Assembly (NCBI GenBank): GCA_002104985.1
Contig: MCGO01000076.1
Span: 1-64,000, forward strand
Origin: Rhizoclosmatium globosum
Lineage: Eukaryota > Chytridiomycota > Chytridiomycetes > Chytridiales > Chytriomycetaceae
Length of the DNA: 64,000 bases
Direction of reading: 5' to 3'
Part shown: positions 43,101 to 53,643 of the stretch, one piece after another
How positions within the stretch are numbered: the first letter of the stretch is position 1
Layout of the letters: the number at the start of each line of letters is the position of its first letter
The notes under the pieces: model-generated
The model's input: the letters and a program-made list of their open reading frames with translations, nothing else
Told to the model about the DNA's origin: nothing
The model's database searches: none
Translations under genes and position numbers: made by a program

Positions 43101-44961
43101 TTAAGAGTTTTTTGATCCGTTCTTCACTCCACAGATATTTAGTTTGTGCAGCACCTCATCAACTTGTGCGTCCATAGCTAAGGCGGTTCAAACGTTAACG
43201 CAAACTCATCTCATAAAAATCTTACCTGGTGTCGCGTGGAAATGAGCCCCATCTATTGTATCTTGCGACCAAGGCAACGTAATATCGAACGAATTCATGA
43301 TTGTCAAACCTTTCTGTCTAAAAACTTTCTCTGCATAGTCCGACCACACTTTAAGTCTATAGTTAATCCTCCAGTCAATGCTTTTTGCATGCGGAACATT
43401 CAGATTCGGGTTAATTGTGAAAGCATTGACTCCCATCCATATGAAGTCGATTGGCTGTTTCTTTTGCATTCTAACGCGTCGTTGGTTAATCACTTCAATC
43501 CAATTCGCTACATGTTCAAGCAAATCCACATATCGCTCCACACTGAAGTGACCTCCTTTATGAATAGCACTGCCAGGCCAATGTGCCAGTGTAAATACGA
43601 CCGTGTCAAATGGGAATACGAGCTTCTCCGTTTCTGATAGGTTCAGTTTCTTATCATACGATCGATAACCGGCAACGTTGATGAAGCTTGACATATGCTC
43701 ATCACTTCGAAACAGCATCTCCGTTCGCCCACGTTGATTCGACGATGATCCAGTCGTGCTATTTGTTTTTGAAGCAAAGTACTTTTTATGAAGGTTTTGG
43801 TACTTGCGAGAATGCTTGTTAAGCGGTTCTTTGTTGGCAGAGAACCTTCGGTCGAGAGCCCACGCAAGAATCCTAGCCTGAGAATCCCCCATGACCAAAA
43901 TACTTCTGTTTTCACGTCCATGGCAACTCTTGTTTGAAAATAGTTCAAAGTTTTGGTCTATTCTGCAACCCAATGGCTCCCTTCGTCAAAATCAGTTGGG
44001 CGAGAAACACCAACGAGATAAATTACCATATGTACGGTTTGCCATACATCTTCAACTTATATCTCTCCCGCTCAGTCTCGTTCGTCATCCTCAAAAAGAC
44101 TCCTTGCTGTGGTTCAGTTCTTCCACAAGCAGGAAGCTCTCCGTTGAGGATTTTTTCCAGTTTCAGTGAAGAGTACTTTGGACACCACGAACAAACTTCA
44201 AGCATAAAATCTTTTGCCAGTAGCTGTTTGTAAACAGGTTTCGGCCATACGTCTTCGATCACTTCGTCGACGGCCTTAAAGTAGTCATACGTATTTATGA
44301 GTTGCACGGTATAATGTCCCGGATTTGTGAGTCGGAATGGAAGTTTGTATTCACAGTCTCCAAGGTGAGTCCAAAGTGAGGGAGTTTCCCTCTGCGGTCC
44401 GTCAAAAATCAGTTGGAACGCGTCTGGTCCCAGCTTCTTTTTGAAGTACTGATCCAAAATGGGATTGTGTGAAACAGTCATTTGCAACAAAGAGTCGCAC
44501 ATTGATTTATCGGTCCGTGACACAAGAAAGTATCCCTGTCCACAGAATCGCGTTGACTCACAGAGCGTGATAGTAAAATTATTCGATGTTGAAGGCAGGA
44601 TAGTACAATTATCTCGAAAGTCTTTGTTGAGTTGGATTCGTTTGTCATAAGCCTCCCATTTCGGACATAATAACTCTTTCGATCGAGCACTATCTTCAAG
44701 AGTGGAATCAATAATAAGAGGAACAATCGGCTCCGTTTTTAGGTTGGGTAGACTGTGGTCAAATAAAGAATCTGAATTCAGCCTAACTTCACCAGCTGCA
44801 GGCGGCAGAGCAAATCTTCCGGCTGATAAATTCAGCCACTTTTGGTGTTGAAATCCGTCGAAGGAAGTGTTACTTTCGAGATAAAGATAGATGACAGTGC
44901 CAGCAAACCCAAACAAGAGAACAGCCCCAATTCTAAATAAGTCGCGTTCAAAGCGCTTCAT
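43101..44961 (-). CDS. type II membrane protein with SGNH/PC-esterase-like domain
   Basis: The start ATG (44961) gives a short basic cytoplasmic tail and one signal anchor (IGAVLLFGFAGTVIYLYL, residues about 11-28). A Cys-containing lumenal region follows, then after a roughly 60-bp intron the block YIWEPLGCRIDQNF...CHGRENRSILVMGDSQARIL, i.e. the W-P-GC and GDS signature of PC-esterase/TBL/NXPE-type proteins. The paired DxxH catalytic motif is DGAHFH near 43245. A second intron (about 43184-43230) leads to the last exon, ending KNGSKNS. Family members act on glycans or glycoproteins in the Golgi as acyltransferases or esterases. Substrate unknown. Confidence 0.75.
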
Positions 44962-45098
44962 GACTGTTGTTCAGAACTGTTAAGCTTGAGTTTGATTCAA
45001 AGAGCATACCTGTTGAACGCGTTCTATTCAACTTTGACAGGTGGAAATCTGAATTCCACAGTTTTTCTTCCGTTCAATCATCCACATTTCACGCCTTC

Positions 45099-45549
45099 AT
45101 GTATTCCTGTATTCTTCTGCTTTTCAACTGTGCACTGACTCTCGGTGTGGGTGTATACTACCCAGCTGACGGTACCCTGGTAAGTTTAGCTTGGCTATAC
45201 CTTCCAATGTTTCCCTTACACCATTACGTACAAGGTGCTACCAAACTCAACCATATCATCAATGTACCATCTCACTAACGCGCTATCTGCGGGAAGCAAG
45301 GACGTTTATGTTTACGTCGAACCTGGGCATACCCTTGTCCATGAATCCCACCGACCCTTCAACGGAGATTTGTCCGAACGATTTAATATCACCACACCGT
45401 CTGTTGAGGGACCTTTCGCGATTGTCTATTACGACTTTATTGTTGCTGGTGTCCAGAATTGGCCTTCTGTGACTGTGACAACAGTTGGACTTTATGTAAC
45501 TTCAGTGATTCCAACTCCAACAGCTATTCCAACACCAGTTTACAGATAA
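45099..45549 (+). CDS. small secreted protein of unknown function
   Basis: Two exons (intron about 45180-45234, GTAAGT...CAAG) encode about 130 residues. A signal peptide (MYSCILLLFNCALTLGVG) is followed by a beta-rich domain with VYVYVEPGHTLVHESH and GPFAIVYYDFIVAGVQN, and a Pro/Thr-rich C-terminus (IPTPTAIPTPVYR). An upstream in-frame ATG (44967) would leave only 5 bp to the divergent esterase-like start, so 45099 is preferred. I do not recognise the family. It may be a secreted or wall-associated protein. Confidence 0.6.
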
Positions 45550-45676
45550 TATGGAATAAAGTCAAATATATTTACGATGATTTTTTTGCTGCCTTTAAAA
45601 GAACCTTCCTTCCAACCCAGAAGATATCGACGCCTTTGCCTGCTCGCGATCTTCTTCATCTTCATCCAGTATCTTG

Positions 45677-46027
45677 TTAGATCCCGGTCGAGATAACGGA
45701 GTCAACAGTAACGAACGCTTCAGGCTCATAGATTATGTCTTTTGATATTTGAGCCGATGTTGGGGTCACGAAAAAGTCTGTGTTGGCAGTCAACAGTTCT
45801 GGAGTCTCCACAAGCTCACCTGTTCCCAAAAACTCCACATTGGCATTGAACAATGTGTCAAACTGGAGCGGTACGAATTCTTGTTTTACTGGCGTGCTCG
45901 GAATCACTAATTTGCTCGACGTATTTTTTACGGAATAGCGCTCCCTTTTCCACCAATACGGTAGGCTCAGAAGTCACGTTCGTCTCAGCTGGGGATGCAG
46001 ATGCAACTGGAGCTCGAATATCTCAAA
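45677..46027 (-). pseudogene. possible gene fragment, Val/Thr-rich
   Basis: On the minus strand a coding-like frame (SPAETNVTSEPTVLVEKG) changes frame near 45935 into PSTPVKQEFVPLQFDTLF...FVTVDSVIS, stop at 45677. The composition is protein-like, but there is no convincing start codon or donor before the next gene (46117). It is either the remnant of a longer gene or the last exon of an unrecognised one. Confidence 0.25.
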
Positions 46028-46116
46028 ACGACCTCTCGTTGTTTTATCCTGCGTCCTGCCGCTGTGATTGTTGATTTAAAGTGAAATCAACAAGTACACA
46101 AATATTCTAATACAAT

Positions 46117-49100
46117 TTATTGCTTTGAGTACCGCAAGCATATCTGAAGGAACGGCACACTGAATTCCGGATACCTTTGACAAAGTCTCTGGAAATCATC
46201 TCGAGTCATTTTCCAGGCCGTAGATTCATCTAACGTACAGACTAATTCGCCTGTATGCTTTGTTGCCGCAAACAGTTCGATTTCACCAACCTAATTTCGA
46301 TTCCCATTAGTTTACAGTTCCAAAGTGTTTGTTTTTTTAGGTGCTTACCATACTTCCTGGTAAATACGACCTCGATCCTTTCTCTTTACTCCCAAATTCG
46401 TCTCCACCACCACCTCGCATACTTGAGAAACTACCAGTCTCAACAACAAGTAAACAGTCCCCAACATCTCCGGCTTTCCACACAACTTCTCCACGTGTGT
46501 ACTGCACTAACGTGAAAAACTGCTGAATCACATGCCCTAAAAACACATCGCTCTTTGTTCCAAGAATCGTATCCGGGATGTGGGATTGGAAGATGTCAAC
46601 CAAGATTCCAGCAGGGTTTGTTGTAGTGCTGATTGATGAGTGTGGTGCGATTTTCTTTTTGTGAAGGTAAGAGTCCCGCGAGCTTTGATACAGAATCTCG
46701 TTTTCACATATTCCAGAGCGGTTTGAGTGCTTTCAAACTGCAGGACAGGCAACTCGACGGATCCAGCTTCAACGTCAAAGTGCTTGTCGAAAATCCCAGA
46801 CTTTGAGATGGTATCACCAAGTTTTCCCATACTGCAAAAGATGAGTTGGACACCTTGACTCGCCGTGAATTCTTTTAAGCGTTGAAATCCCTGAAGTGCG
46901 GAAAACTTGGAAACATGGCGTTAGCAACACAAGAAAAACTATCGGTAAGACAACAACTCACATCAACTCCTTTCACCAACGAGCAATCCAAAATAACATA
47001 ATGCACTCTCTGACCTCCATCCAACCGCTTTGAAGCACTCCCTCCAAATGCCTCTCAATCTGCGAATAACCCCAAAGAACACAAACCCATACACGGAACT
47101 CCATGAACCCTTCCCTTCACCCCCTCCAAATACTCTTGAAACTCCATCGACCTCCGCACATTACTCACACTCCCATCAAACGTCTCAAGAATCACACTCT
47201 CCTTGCTATACTCCACAACGAAAAAAACAGCGCAAGACAAACACCCAGCAAGATCCCCTCGTGAACCCAAACACGCCCATCACGAACACGATGCTGAGGA
47301 CTGTGATGTATTCGAGGCGCGAGATTGGCATGTGGAGCGTGTCGATGAGGGATTCGAGGAGGAGGTCGATGCCGAGGTGGAAGATTAGGCAGCCGATTAG
47401 GAGGGTTGGGACGAAACGGATGACGTCGCCGCCGAGAGCCAGAGGGCTGCGGTTCCGATGGCGAGTAGAGCACCGGCGACTCGGGATTGTCCGCCACATC
47501 GCATAACGAGAAGAGATTGGAATATACCAAGTAGTTTTGAGGGACACCGAATACACCCGCGAGTGTGTTGGATACACCATGGCAATATAATTCATTGTTC
47601 ATGTCGTATTGCTGACCGGTTGATACCCCTGTGAGGACCAAACAGGTGAGTATATTTATTGCAACGCGATGCAAGTACGTACCAATGCGGGTATATTGAT
47701 GGGACATGCAATAGTGCAAAGAACACAGAGAGCTTGAATGGAAGAGTTCGAAGCACAGCTAGCCAGCTGATGCCTTGGAATCCATTAAAATACGTCCATA
47801 ATGTGTAAAATGGCAGTGGATCTCCCGACATATTGAACAAGAAGCCCATATCTGCATATGACAGTTTAGAATAATCCACTGCTCTTCCAAAACCGTAAAC
47901 AAACCTCTCAAGCTTTCAAACGTTGCGCCACATGAAAATGCAATAATGTAGAATAGTACAGGGACAATACAGTAAAATGCAGGAACAAAGAGTGGATTGT
48001 GGATTCTATGCTGCAGAACTTTGAGGAGGATCGCAAGTCCCAAACTTGATCCCCAAAGTAGTAAACAGATGGAGTAAAGAGAGTTTCCCAGAATACAACG
48101 CTGAACTCGGGTGTCAAGCCACTCGTAATTTCAACACCAGTCACCATCAAGAACCAACCTGCAAAAAGCATGTGAGTTAAATGGAAGTTGAAGAAATAAA
48201 CAGATATAATCTCGTGGTCCCCTTTGTGAACAAAATAAATGAGCTCCAATGTCTTTACGATGGAATCTTCCTTTTCGCTAAGCGAAACGCCAGATCGCTT
48301 CGCTTACACGCGCTCACTTAAATGCACTCACCAATTCCACCAATACATCCAATAAGAACTTGCGCGGAAAGAACTGTATCAGATTCCCAAGCTTATAATA
48401 AGCCAGCAAGAAAAACACGACTCCAGTCAGAATAGTCGAGAGCGACACAGCGACCATAACAGTAGCAAGCACTGCCTCACAGAAGCACCAGATTCCGCCA
48501 TATCACTTTCAATAGACGCGACAATCAGGTAAAGAACGGCATGACTTCGATCTGCATAGACCCATTCGCGCCCGGGAATTTACTGAGGAACGTGAACACA
48601 AGCTGAATGCAAAAAACAACAGTTAAAGAAAATGCGAGAACCGTGAAGTACATACCTGAGACAGAATAGTCGAAACCAAAAACATTTGAACGCCGACTTG
48701 TGGAGCCGAAACGGGAATGATTGAAGATTTTGAGGGAAATACAATGACACCGTAAGAGAGAGAATCAAGAAGAATGAGGAGGAGACCGAGAGTTGCAGCG
48801 GGTAGGCATGAGAGAATGTGGAAGGGGAGAGTAGCAAGAGACAGGGTTTCGTCATAGTCTTTCTCTTGAGAATTCAATGAAGTGAATAGGAGGTTGTTTG
48901 AAGGAGGAGCCGGGCCAGGAGAGTCACGGAACATCGAGTCAGCCAGAAGTGGCGTACGCTCCGTCGTCCTTCCTCTTTGCCCCGTCGTATTCACCACAGG
49001 TTTCGAGAGAGTCGCCGAGTTCAAGCGCTGCGAATCGACCGTTGACGCCACCATCAAATCAAGGTGATCTGCATCGAGCGCAAGCGAAAGCGCCAGCGAC

Positions 49101-49467
49101 TCGGCGCGGACTTCATCGGCACTTTGCGCACTTTGGCCCCCGCATTCGACACCGACACCGACACCGACACGTCCGATGGCGCCCGCGACCCGGACCGGCC
49201 ACTGTCGCCGTGGTTGTTCGATGCGTAGACACGGCGCAGCGATGCGAGTGGCGTCAGAGACGAGGCCGCCGATCGCAGCGACGTCGAGGCCGAGATGCTC
49301 GACGAGTACGACGACGATGCGGCTTGAAGCGCGTATGGCGACACGAGGCGGTGCACACTTAGAAGCGATGTTCCTGGACCTGCTCGCATCGGTGATGTGC
49401 CCAGTGTGTCGTCGCGTATGTTTGTTGTTCGCACGCGGATGTTGATGTGGCTGCTTCCAGTGGCCAT
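46117..49467 (-). pseudogene. SulP-family transporter with STAS and cNMP-like domains (VSB1/YGR125W-like), heavily frameshifted
   Basis: The start ATG (49467) gives a Ser-rich cytosolic head. Membrane blocks of the fungal vacuolar SulP-like family follow: the LLILLDSLSYGVIVFP helix, AGWFLMVTGVEITSGL, GLAILLKVLQHRIHNPLFVP, DMNNELYCHGVSNTLAG, SRVAGALLAIGTAALW and LIGCLIFHLGIDLLLESL. A STAS segment (VHYVILDCSLVKGVD, then LKEFTASQGVQLIFCS) and a cyclic-nucleotide-binding-like tail (EVVWKAGDVGDCLLVVETG) end with RYSKQ at 46117. The blocks occur in correct order, but at least eight single-base frame changes separate them (near 49110, 48535, 48500, 48055, 47545, 47455, 47280, 47215, 47090). It is either a decayed gene or a stretch of poor consensus. 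Yeast VSB1 moves basic amino acids into the vacuole. Confidence 0.65.
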
Positions 49468-49580
49468 TGTTTGCGTGTGTGATTGGGCCCTTGTGCGTTG
49501 GTTGGTTGGTTGCTGCTTGGAAGTGAGATCTGATAAGATCAAGCGAAAGAAGAGAAGGGGGCACAAACATATGTACCACA

Positions 49581-49731
49581 TATTGTCTGTTTTGTTCAAA
49601 TCGGATTTTTGCGTCCTTTTTTGATCCGACTCTTCCGAGGTTTCGTATTTGCGCACACTGCCATACCTCAGGCTGCAGCTAAAGCAGAATCAAGTAAAGG
49701 CATTTGTTATATATTTTATATGTTACTTCAT
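49581..49731 (-). repeat. dispersed repeat, copy 2 (inverted)
   Basis: This is the reverse complement partner of 14051-14215, about 35 kb away. On the minus strand it is preceded by GTCTGTGAT (49732-49740) and ends ACAGACAATA, so short GTCTGT/ACAGAC inverted ends bracket this copy. In copy 1 the left GTCTGT is missing. It is slightly shorter than copy 1 because of single-base gaps. Confidence 0.75.
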
Positions 49732-49781
49732 ATCACAGACAATCTTTTTGAGATGTATATCATTTTTTTTTTTACTTTTTT

Positions 49782-49784
<3 letters not shown>

Positions 49785-49843
<59 letters not shown>
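49785..49843. repeat. T59 homopolymer
   Basis: An uninterrupted run of 59 T, preceded by shorter T runs from about 49763. The length is likely uncertain in any assembly. It lies about 50 bp from the dispersed repeat but on the side opposite to that expected for a retroposon poly-A tail in the copy-1 orientation. Confidence 0.9.
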
Positions 49844-49844
<1 letters not shown>

Positions 49845-50094
49845 GAACGATAAGGTACACCAGATAAGGTGAGACTCGTTGTTTCACTGCGTTACATTGA
49901 AATGCCTAATAAGGAGTGCTGAAGTATATCAACGTGGCGCAATTTGTGACAACTATTCAATGCCAGAAAAGAAGACAATATTGATTGTTTTCAGGAATGA
50001 TTTGAAAACGGAAAAGTACAGGAATAAATCTATAACTGTATTCCACAATTAACCATCACGATTCCATAAACCATCCCACCTCCCATCAACCAAA

Positions 50095-52208
50095 TCACAA
50101 CCCCTTCATCAAAACACTATCAGGCCGAATCCCAACCCCTCTCCCCACACCACCACCACCACCTACACCACCACCACCACCCACTCCATACCCAACACTC
50201 CCAACTCCCGCAAACCCACCTCCACACCTCGCCTCCCACATCCGACACCGCAACCCAACAACCTCATTCACAACCTCCACAACCCCACGCGTACTATACA
50301 GCCCCAACCGCAAATGCCGCACAAAGTTGTAAAAGTCGCACACAGCCACAAGCCGGTTCCGACACCACCCGCATATCGGGACCCATTTGTCTGTTTCGCC
50401 TTCAGAGACTCTGAAGTGGTGTGACGTTTGGACGGGCGTGTGGCCGCAGGTCGGGCAGCCGTGGAGGAGGGTTGAGGGGGCAGTGTTGTTGGGGTGGAGG
50501 ATGTCCATGAGGATAAGGTTTGGAGGTATGTTTTGGCAAAGAGGGCGTGGGTGGGGGAATCTTTTGTGGCAGTGTGTTGGGCGAGTATAAGAGCGTTTGC
50601 GTCGGTGATTGTCATGCCGGTGGGTGGAGTTGTTCCAGGTGCGGGAGGGGGTTTTGTGGTTGAGTAGTAGGTTTGGGTTGCGAGCGCGGTTTTGAGGGAG
50701 TTGTGGAGTTGTTGGTGGGTGTGGATTTGGGTTGCGTTCATTTCTTCGACAAAACAGGTGTTGATTAGGATTGCGTCAACGAGTTTTCGGGTGTTTGTGC
50801 GTGGATTGTTGCCGAATTTGAGGGCAGGGAATACGTCTTCTTCAAGAAGGGTTTTGAGGAAGGGGAGAGTGTGGAGTTTAGGGAGTTTGGAGGTGGTGCA
50901 TTCTTTGAGGAAAATGTGGAGGTCAGCGAGGAGTTGAGCGTCCATTTCGGTTGGTGGAAGGTATGGCTGTGGCGAAGACGTTTGAGGTGGTGGGTGCGCA
51001 GACTGACGGGGACGTGGAGTTGGAAGTTCGTCCGTAACAGATTTAACGGCAGTTGAAGCGGTTGTGCTATTGAGACTTTCGTATTCAGAGATGATTGACT
51101 CTTCGTCTGTTTCTTTAGTGGGAGCAGGACTTGCATTGCGACTATCAGAGTCTTCGGCGATCGTTGACGAAGTTGCTGACTCTTCCTCTTCCATACGCTC
51201 CTTTTCTAAACGCAATTCCTCCATCTTTGCCCGAAGTTCGCTCAGCTGCATACGCTCCATCGCCAACTGATTCTTGATATCATCGAGTTCGCCTTCCAAC
51301 GCACGTACTCTCGTTTGACTTCCATATCTCCGTTTAGCCTATTAATACGAATATTAATCTGTCTGAGAGCTCTACGAATCTCAATATCATACCTCATCTG
51401 CAACCAAATGGTTCGCCTTCTCAAACAACTCCTGCGTCTTTCCCTCAATCTCTTCGACAAGACCATCCCTGATATTTTGCAACTCTAGCCTCTTTTCGAC
51501 TTCGTCCAACACTCGACCAGTTTCGACGAGGACAGCATTTTGAAGAGCCTTTGAAGCCGCATGAGATTGATTCGCCTTCAGATCGAGTGCGTCGATACGA
51601 GTGTGGAGGTGGATCAGATCCTATTGTTTCCGCCATGTTAATAAGTGAGCGAGTCTAAGTGAGTGAAAGTGGGTATCCGCCATCCGTCCCTTAAACACCT
51701 TCAAACAACCACGCCACTCGATCCCAACCAAAAAAGAAACAACATCCGCACCTGGGCACTCGTCTGACTCTTTTCCGCAAATCGCGAGAGTTCTCTCTTT
51801 GCGCGGCGCCAGTGTTCGTCGACGGCGGCCACTTCTTTTTTGAGTCGTTCGTGGGCGTCGAAGTGGGTCGCGCACGTGGAGCATTTGAGCGTCGATGCGT
51901 CAAAGTGTGTTTTGTGGAGGCACTCGCTCGGCCTCGAAGAACTGCTACTGCTGCTACTCGACAAGGCTTCGGTCGGTGTCGCGAGAATCGACGAGAGAGT
52001 GCCGATTAGTTGCCGGAGATTCGGCGGATTCGAGGGTGGCGGATTCGGAAGTGGTTTGGCATCAGTTGAACTTGAAGTGGTGGTGGCTGTGGACACGGTC
52101 AGGTGCTTCCTTGAATGCGATCGGTTTAGTACATGTCCTATATCAAACAAGAATGGGTTACTTGGCCACGGACTCGAGACGGGTGCTGATTGGGCTATCC
52201 ATCGACAT
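50095..52208 (-). CDS. Sec2/Rabin-type Rab guanine-nucleotide exchange factor
   Basis: Sec2/Rabin proteins activate Sec4/Rab8 on secretory vesicles and, in flagellates, in ciliogenesis. Exon 1 is MSMDSPISTRLESVAK; a 52-bp intron with a TACTAAAC branch site follows. A coiled coil then runs through the GEF signature (KTQELFEKANHLVADE, next exon AKRRYGSQTRVRALEGELDDIKNQL). A Ser/Pro linker leads to the conserved C-terminal region: LHIFLKECTT, FLKTLLEEDVFPALKFG and a Cys-rich block (GCPTCGHTP, WVPICGWCRNRLVAVCDFYNFVRHLRLGL) like the Rabin C-terminus. One frame change at 50519-50521 is repaired by one extra A on the coding strand. An N-terminal CxxC pair (CSTC) is also present. Confidence 0.82.
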
Positions 52209-52343
52209 TGTTCCTGTTTTTTGGGTGACTATAAATAGTAAAATACTACCGATAAAAGGAACTCCCAACCACCTTTTACTGCCTTGCCTGCCACACCTTC
52301 CACTGCTTTCGTTCCAGCACCCCTTCCCACCCTCAAAGCAACA

Positions 52344-53500
52344 ATGACTACAAAGACTGGCAACCCTCGCGGCCGCCCTCGCAAGCGTCCAATCCCCGGC
52401 TCTACCTTGTCTCTTTCAGAGCAAGCACCCGTGATACCTCAAGCAGACGAATCAGACAGAATATACGAATGTTTCACTTGCAACAAGATGTTTCGCAAGA
52501 GAGATGTGAGTACTTTGTTTCAAGGCACCTCTTTTATATGCCTTGTTGTGGCAGGGTTGCATTGTTATCAATGGTTGCGAAATTGGGTCGTGCACCCACA
52601 CTGATAAACATTGCACCTTCTTTGATTTTGTGATGACAAAGAAACAATAGCGATAGATGTACACACAATGGATTCGATTATTGAATCGATCCAATCTTAT
52701 CACTCCATCAAACTACAATTTTAGTAACACCCTTTTATTAAATTAAAGACACTCCGAGTTCATATGGTCACGCACTCCACCGAAAAACCATTCAAATGCA
52801 CACACGAAGGCTGTACAAATTCATACTCAACAGCCTATTCCCTCAAAATACATGTCATGAACCACACTGTACGTTTTCATCACCCCTTCTGACTCCCCTC
52901 CCTCATTTCTTGCAATTAACCAAAAACAATAAACGTTTACAGGGCGAACGACCCTTCGAATGCGCGAAATGCCCCATGAAGTTCAAGACCCAACAAAACC
53001 GAGAACTACATCAACGTAAACACTTACGTGCCGAAGCGAAACTCAATGGAACTCAACTCCCACCTCATCTATCCACCAGTTCACTCACCCACTCAAGAGA
53101 AGACGTTGCATCAGTTGGAAGTGGGATGGATCTATCTCAGTCTGATGACGTTGAGGAATCTGTGGACGGGTCGGATGGGTTACTGACTGAAGAGTATCTT
53201 ATGAATGTGATTAATACGCATGGCGCGACGAGGAATTTGAGGGCTTCTGAGGAGCCCTGGGAAGAGTTTCGGAGGGATGTGGAGGGTTCTGGGGATGGTT
53301 TGCAGACGGTGGAGTCCTCGGATTCTGTGTTGTTGGCTACTCCGCCAATACTCTTGTCATCGCCGTTTGTGTCTACTTTAGCTTCGGGTGGGAGTACGCC
53401 GCCGTCGTATTTTAAAAGTGATGGGAATTTGAAAGAGGTACATAATGGACCGAGAACTGCGGCTGTGTCAACGAATTGGAGGAATGTCATGATGGATTGA
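52344..53500 (+). CDS. AT-hook plus three C2H2 zinc-finger protein
   Basis: ATG 52344 opens directly into a basic AT-hook-like motif (RGRPRKRP). Finger 1 (YECFTCNKMFRKRD...TLRVHMVTH) is split by a 241-bp intron (about 52507-52747), long for this locus. Finger 2 (FKCTHEGCTNSYSTAYSLKIHVMNH) and finger 3 (FECAKCPMKFKTQQNRELHQRKH) follow, with a second intron near 52869-52942 between them. The C-terminal half is acidic and Ser-rich, ending NVMMD. Probable DNA-binding regulator. The start codons of this gene and the Sec2-like gene are 135 bp apart and divergent. Confidence 0.78.
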
Positions 53501-53643
53501 TTGATGACTGCAAATAATAAAGCCTATTCAGAAACGTCCATAATCTTGTCGTCGCTGTTTGTGTAAGAGTAAACTGCCTTCGTTAATTCAATCGGACGGC
53601 AACTATAATTACTTTATTTTAAAAAAGTTGCCAAACAGCCTAT

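Larger units (their letters stand above)
49468..50094. other. intergenic region with repeat copy and homopolymer tract
   Basis: The region holds the second copy of the dispersed repeat (49581-49731), a 59-base T run (49785-49843) with further T-rich sequence before it, and then AT-rich DNA up to the 3' end of the Sec2-like gene. No gene is seen. Confidence 0.6.

Noticed and set aside
49176..49445. Arg-rich plus-strand frames over the SulP-like gene head
   Set aside because: Antisense of a GC-rich Ser/Ala segment with a (CGACAC)n repeat encoding Val-Ser.
49785..49843. Poly-A tail of a retroposed copy
   Set aside because: The T run lies on the wrong side for the orientation shared with copy 1, and no target duplication was found around it.
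49609..49872. Open frames running into poly-Phe
   Set aside because: They read through the dispersed repeat and the T59 run; the Phe tract is only the homopolymer.
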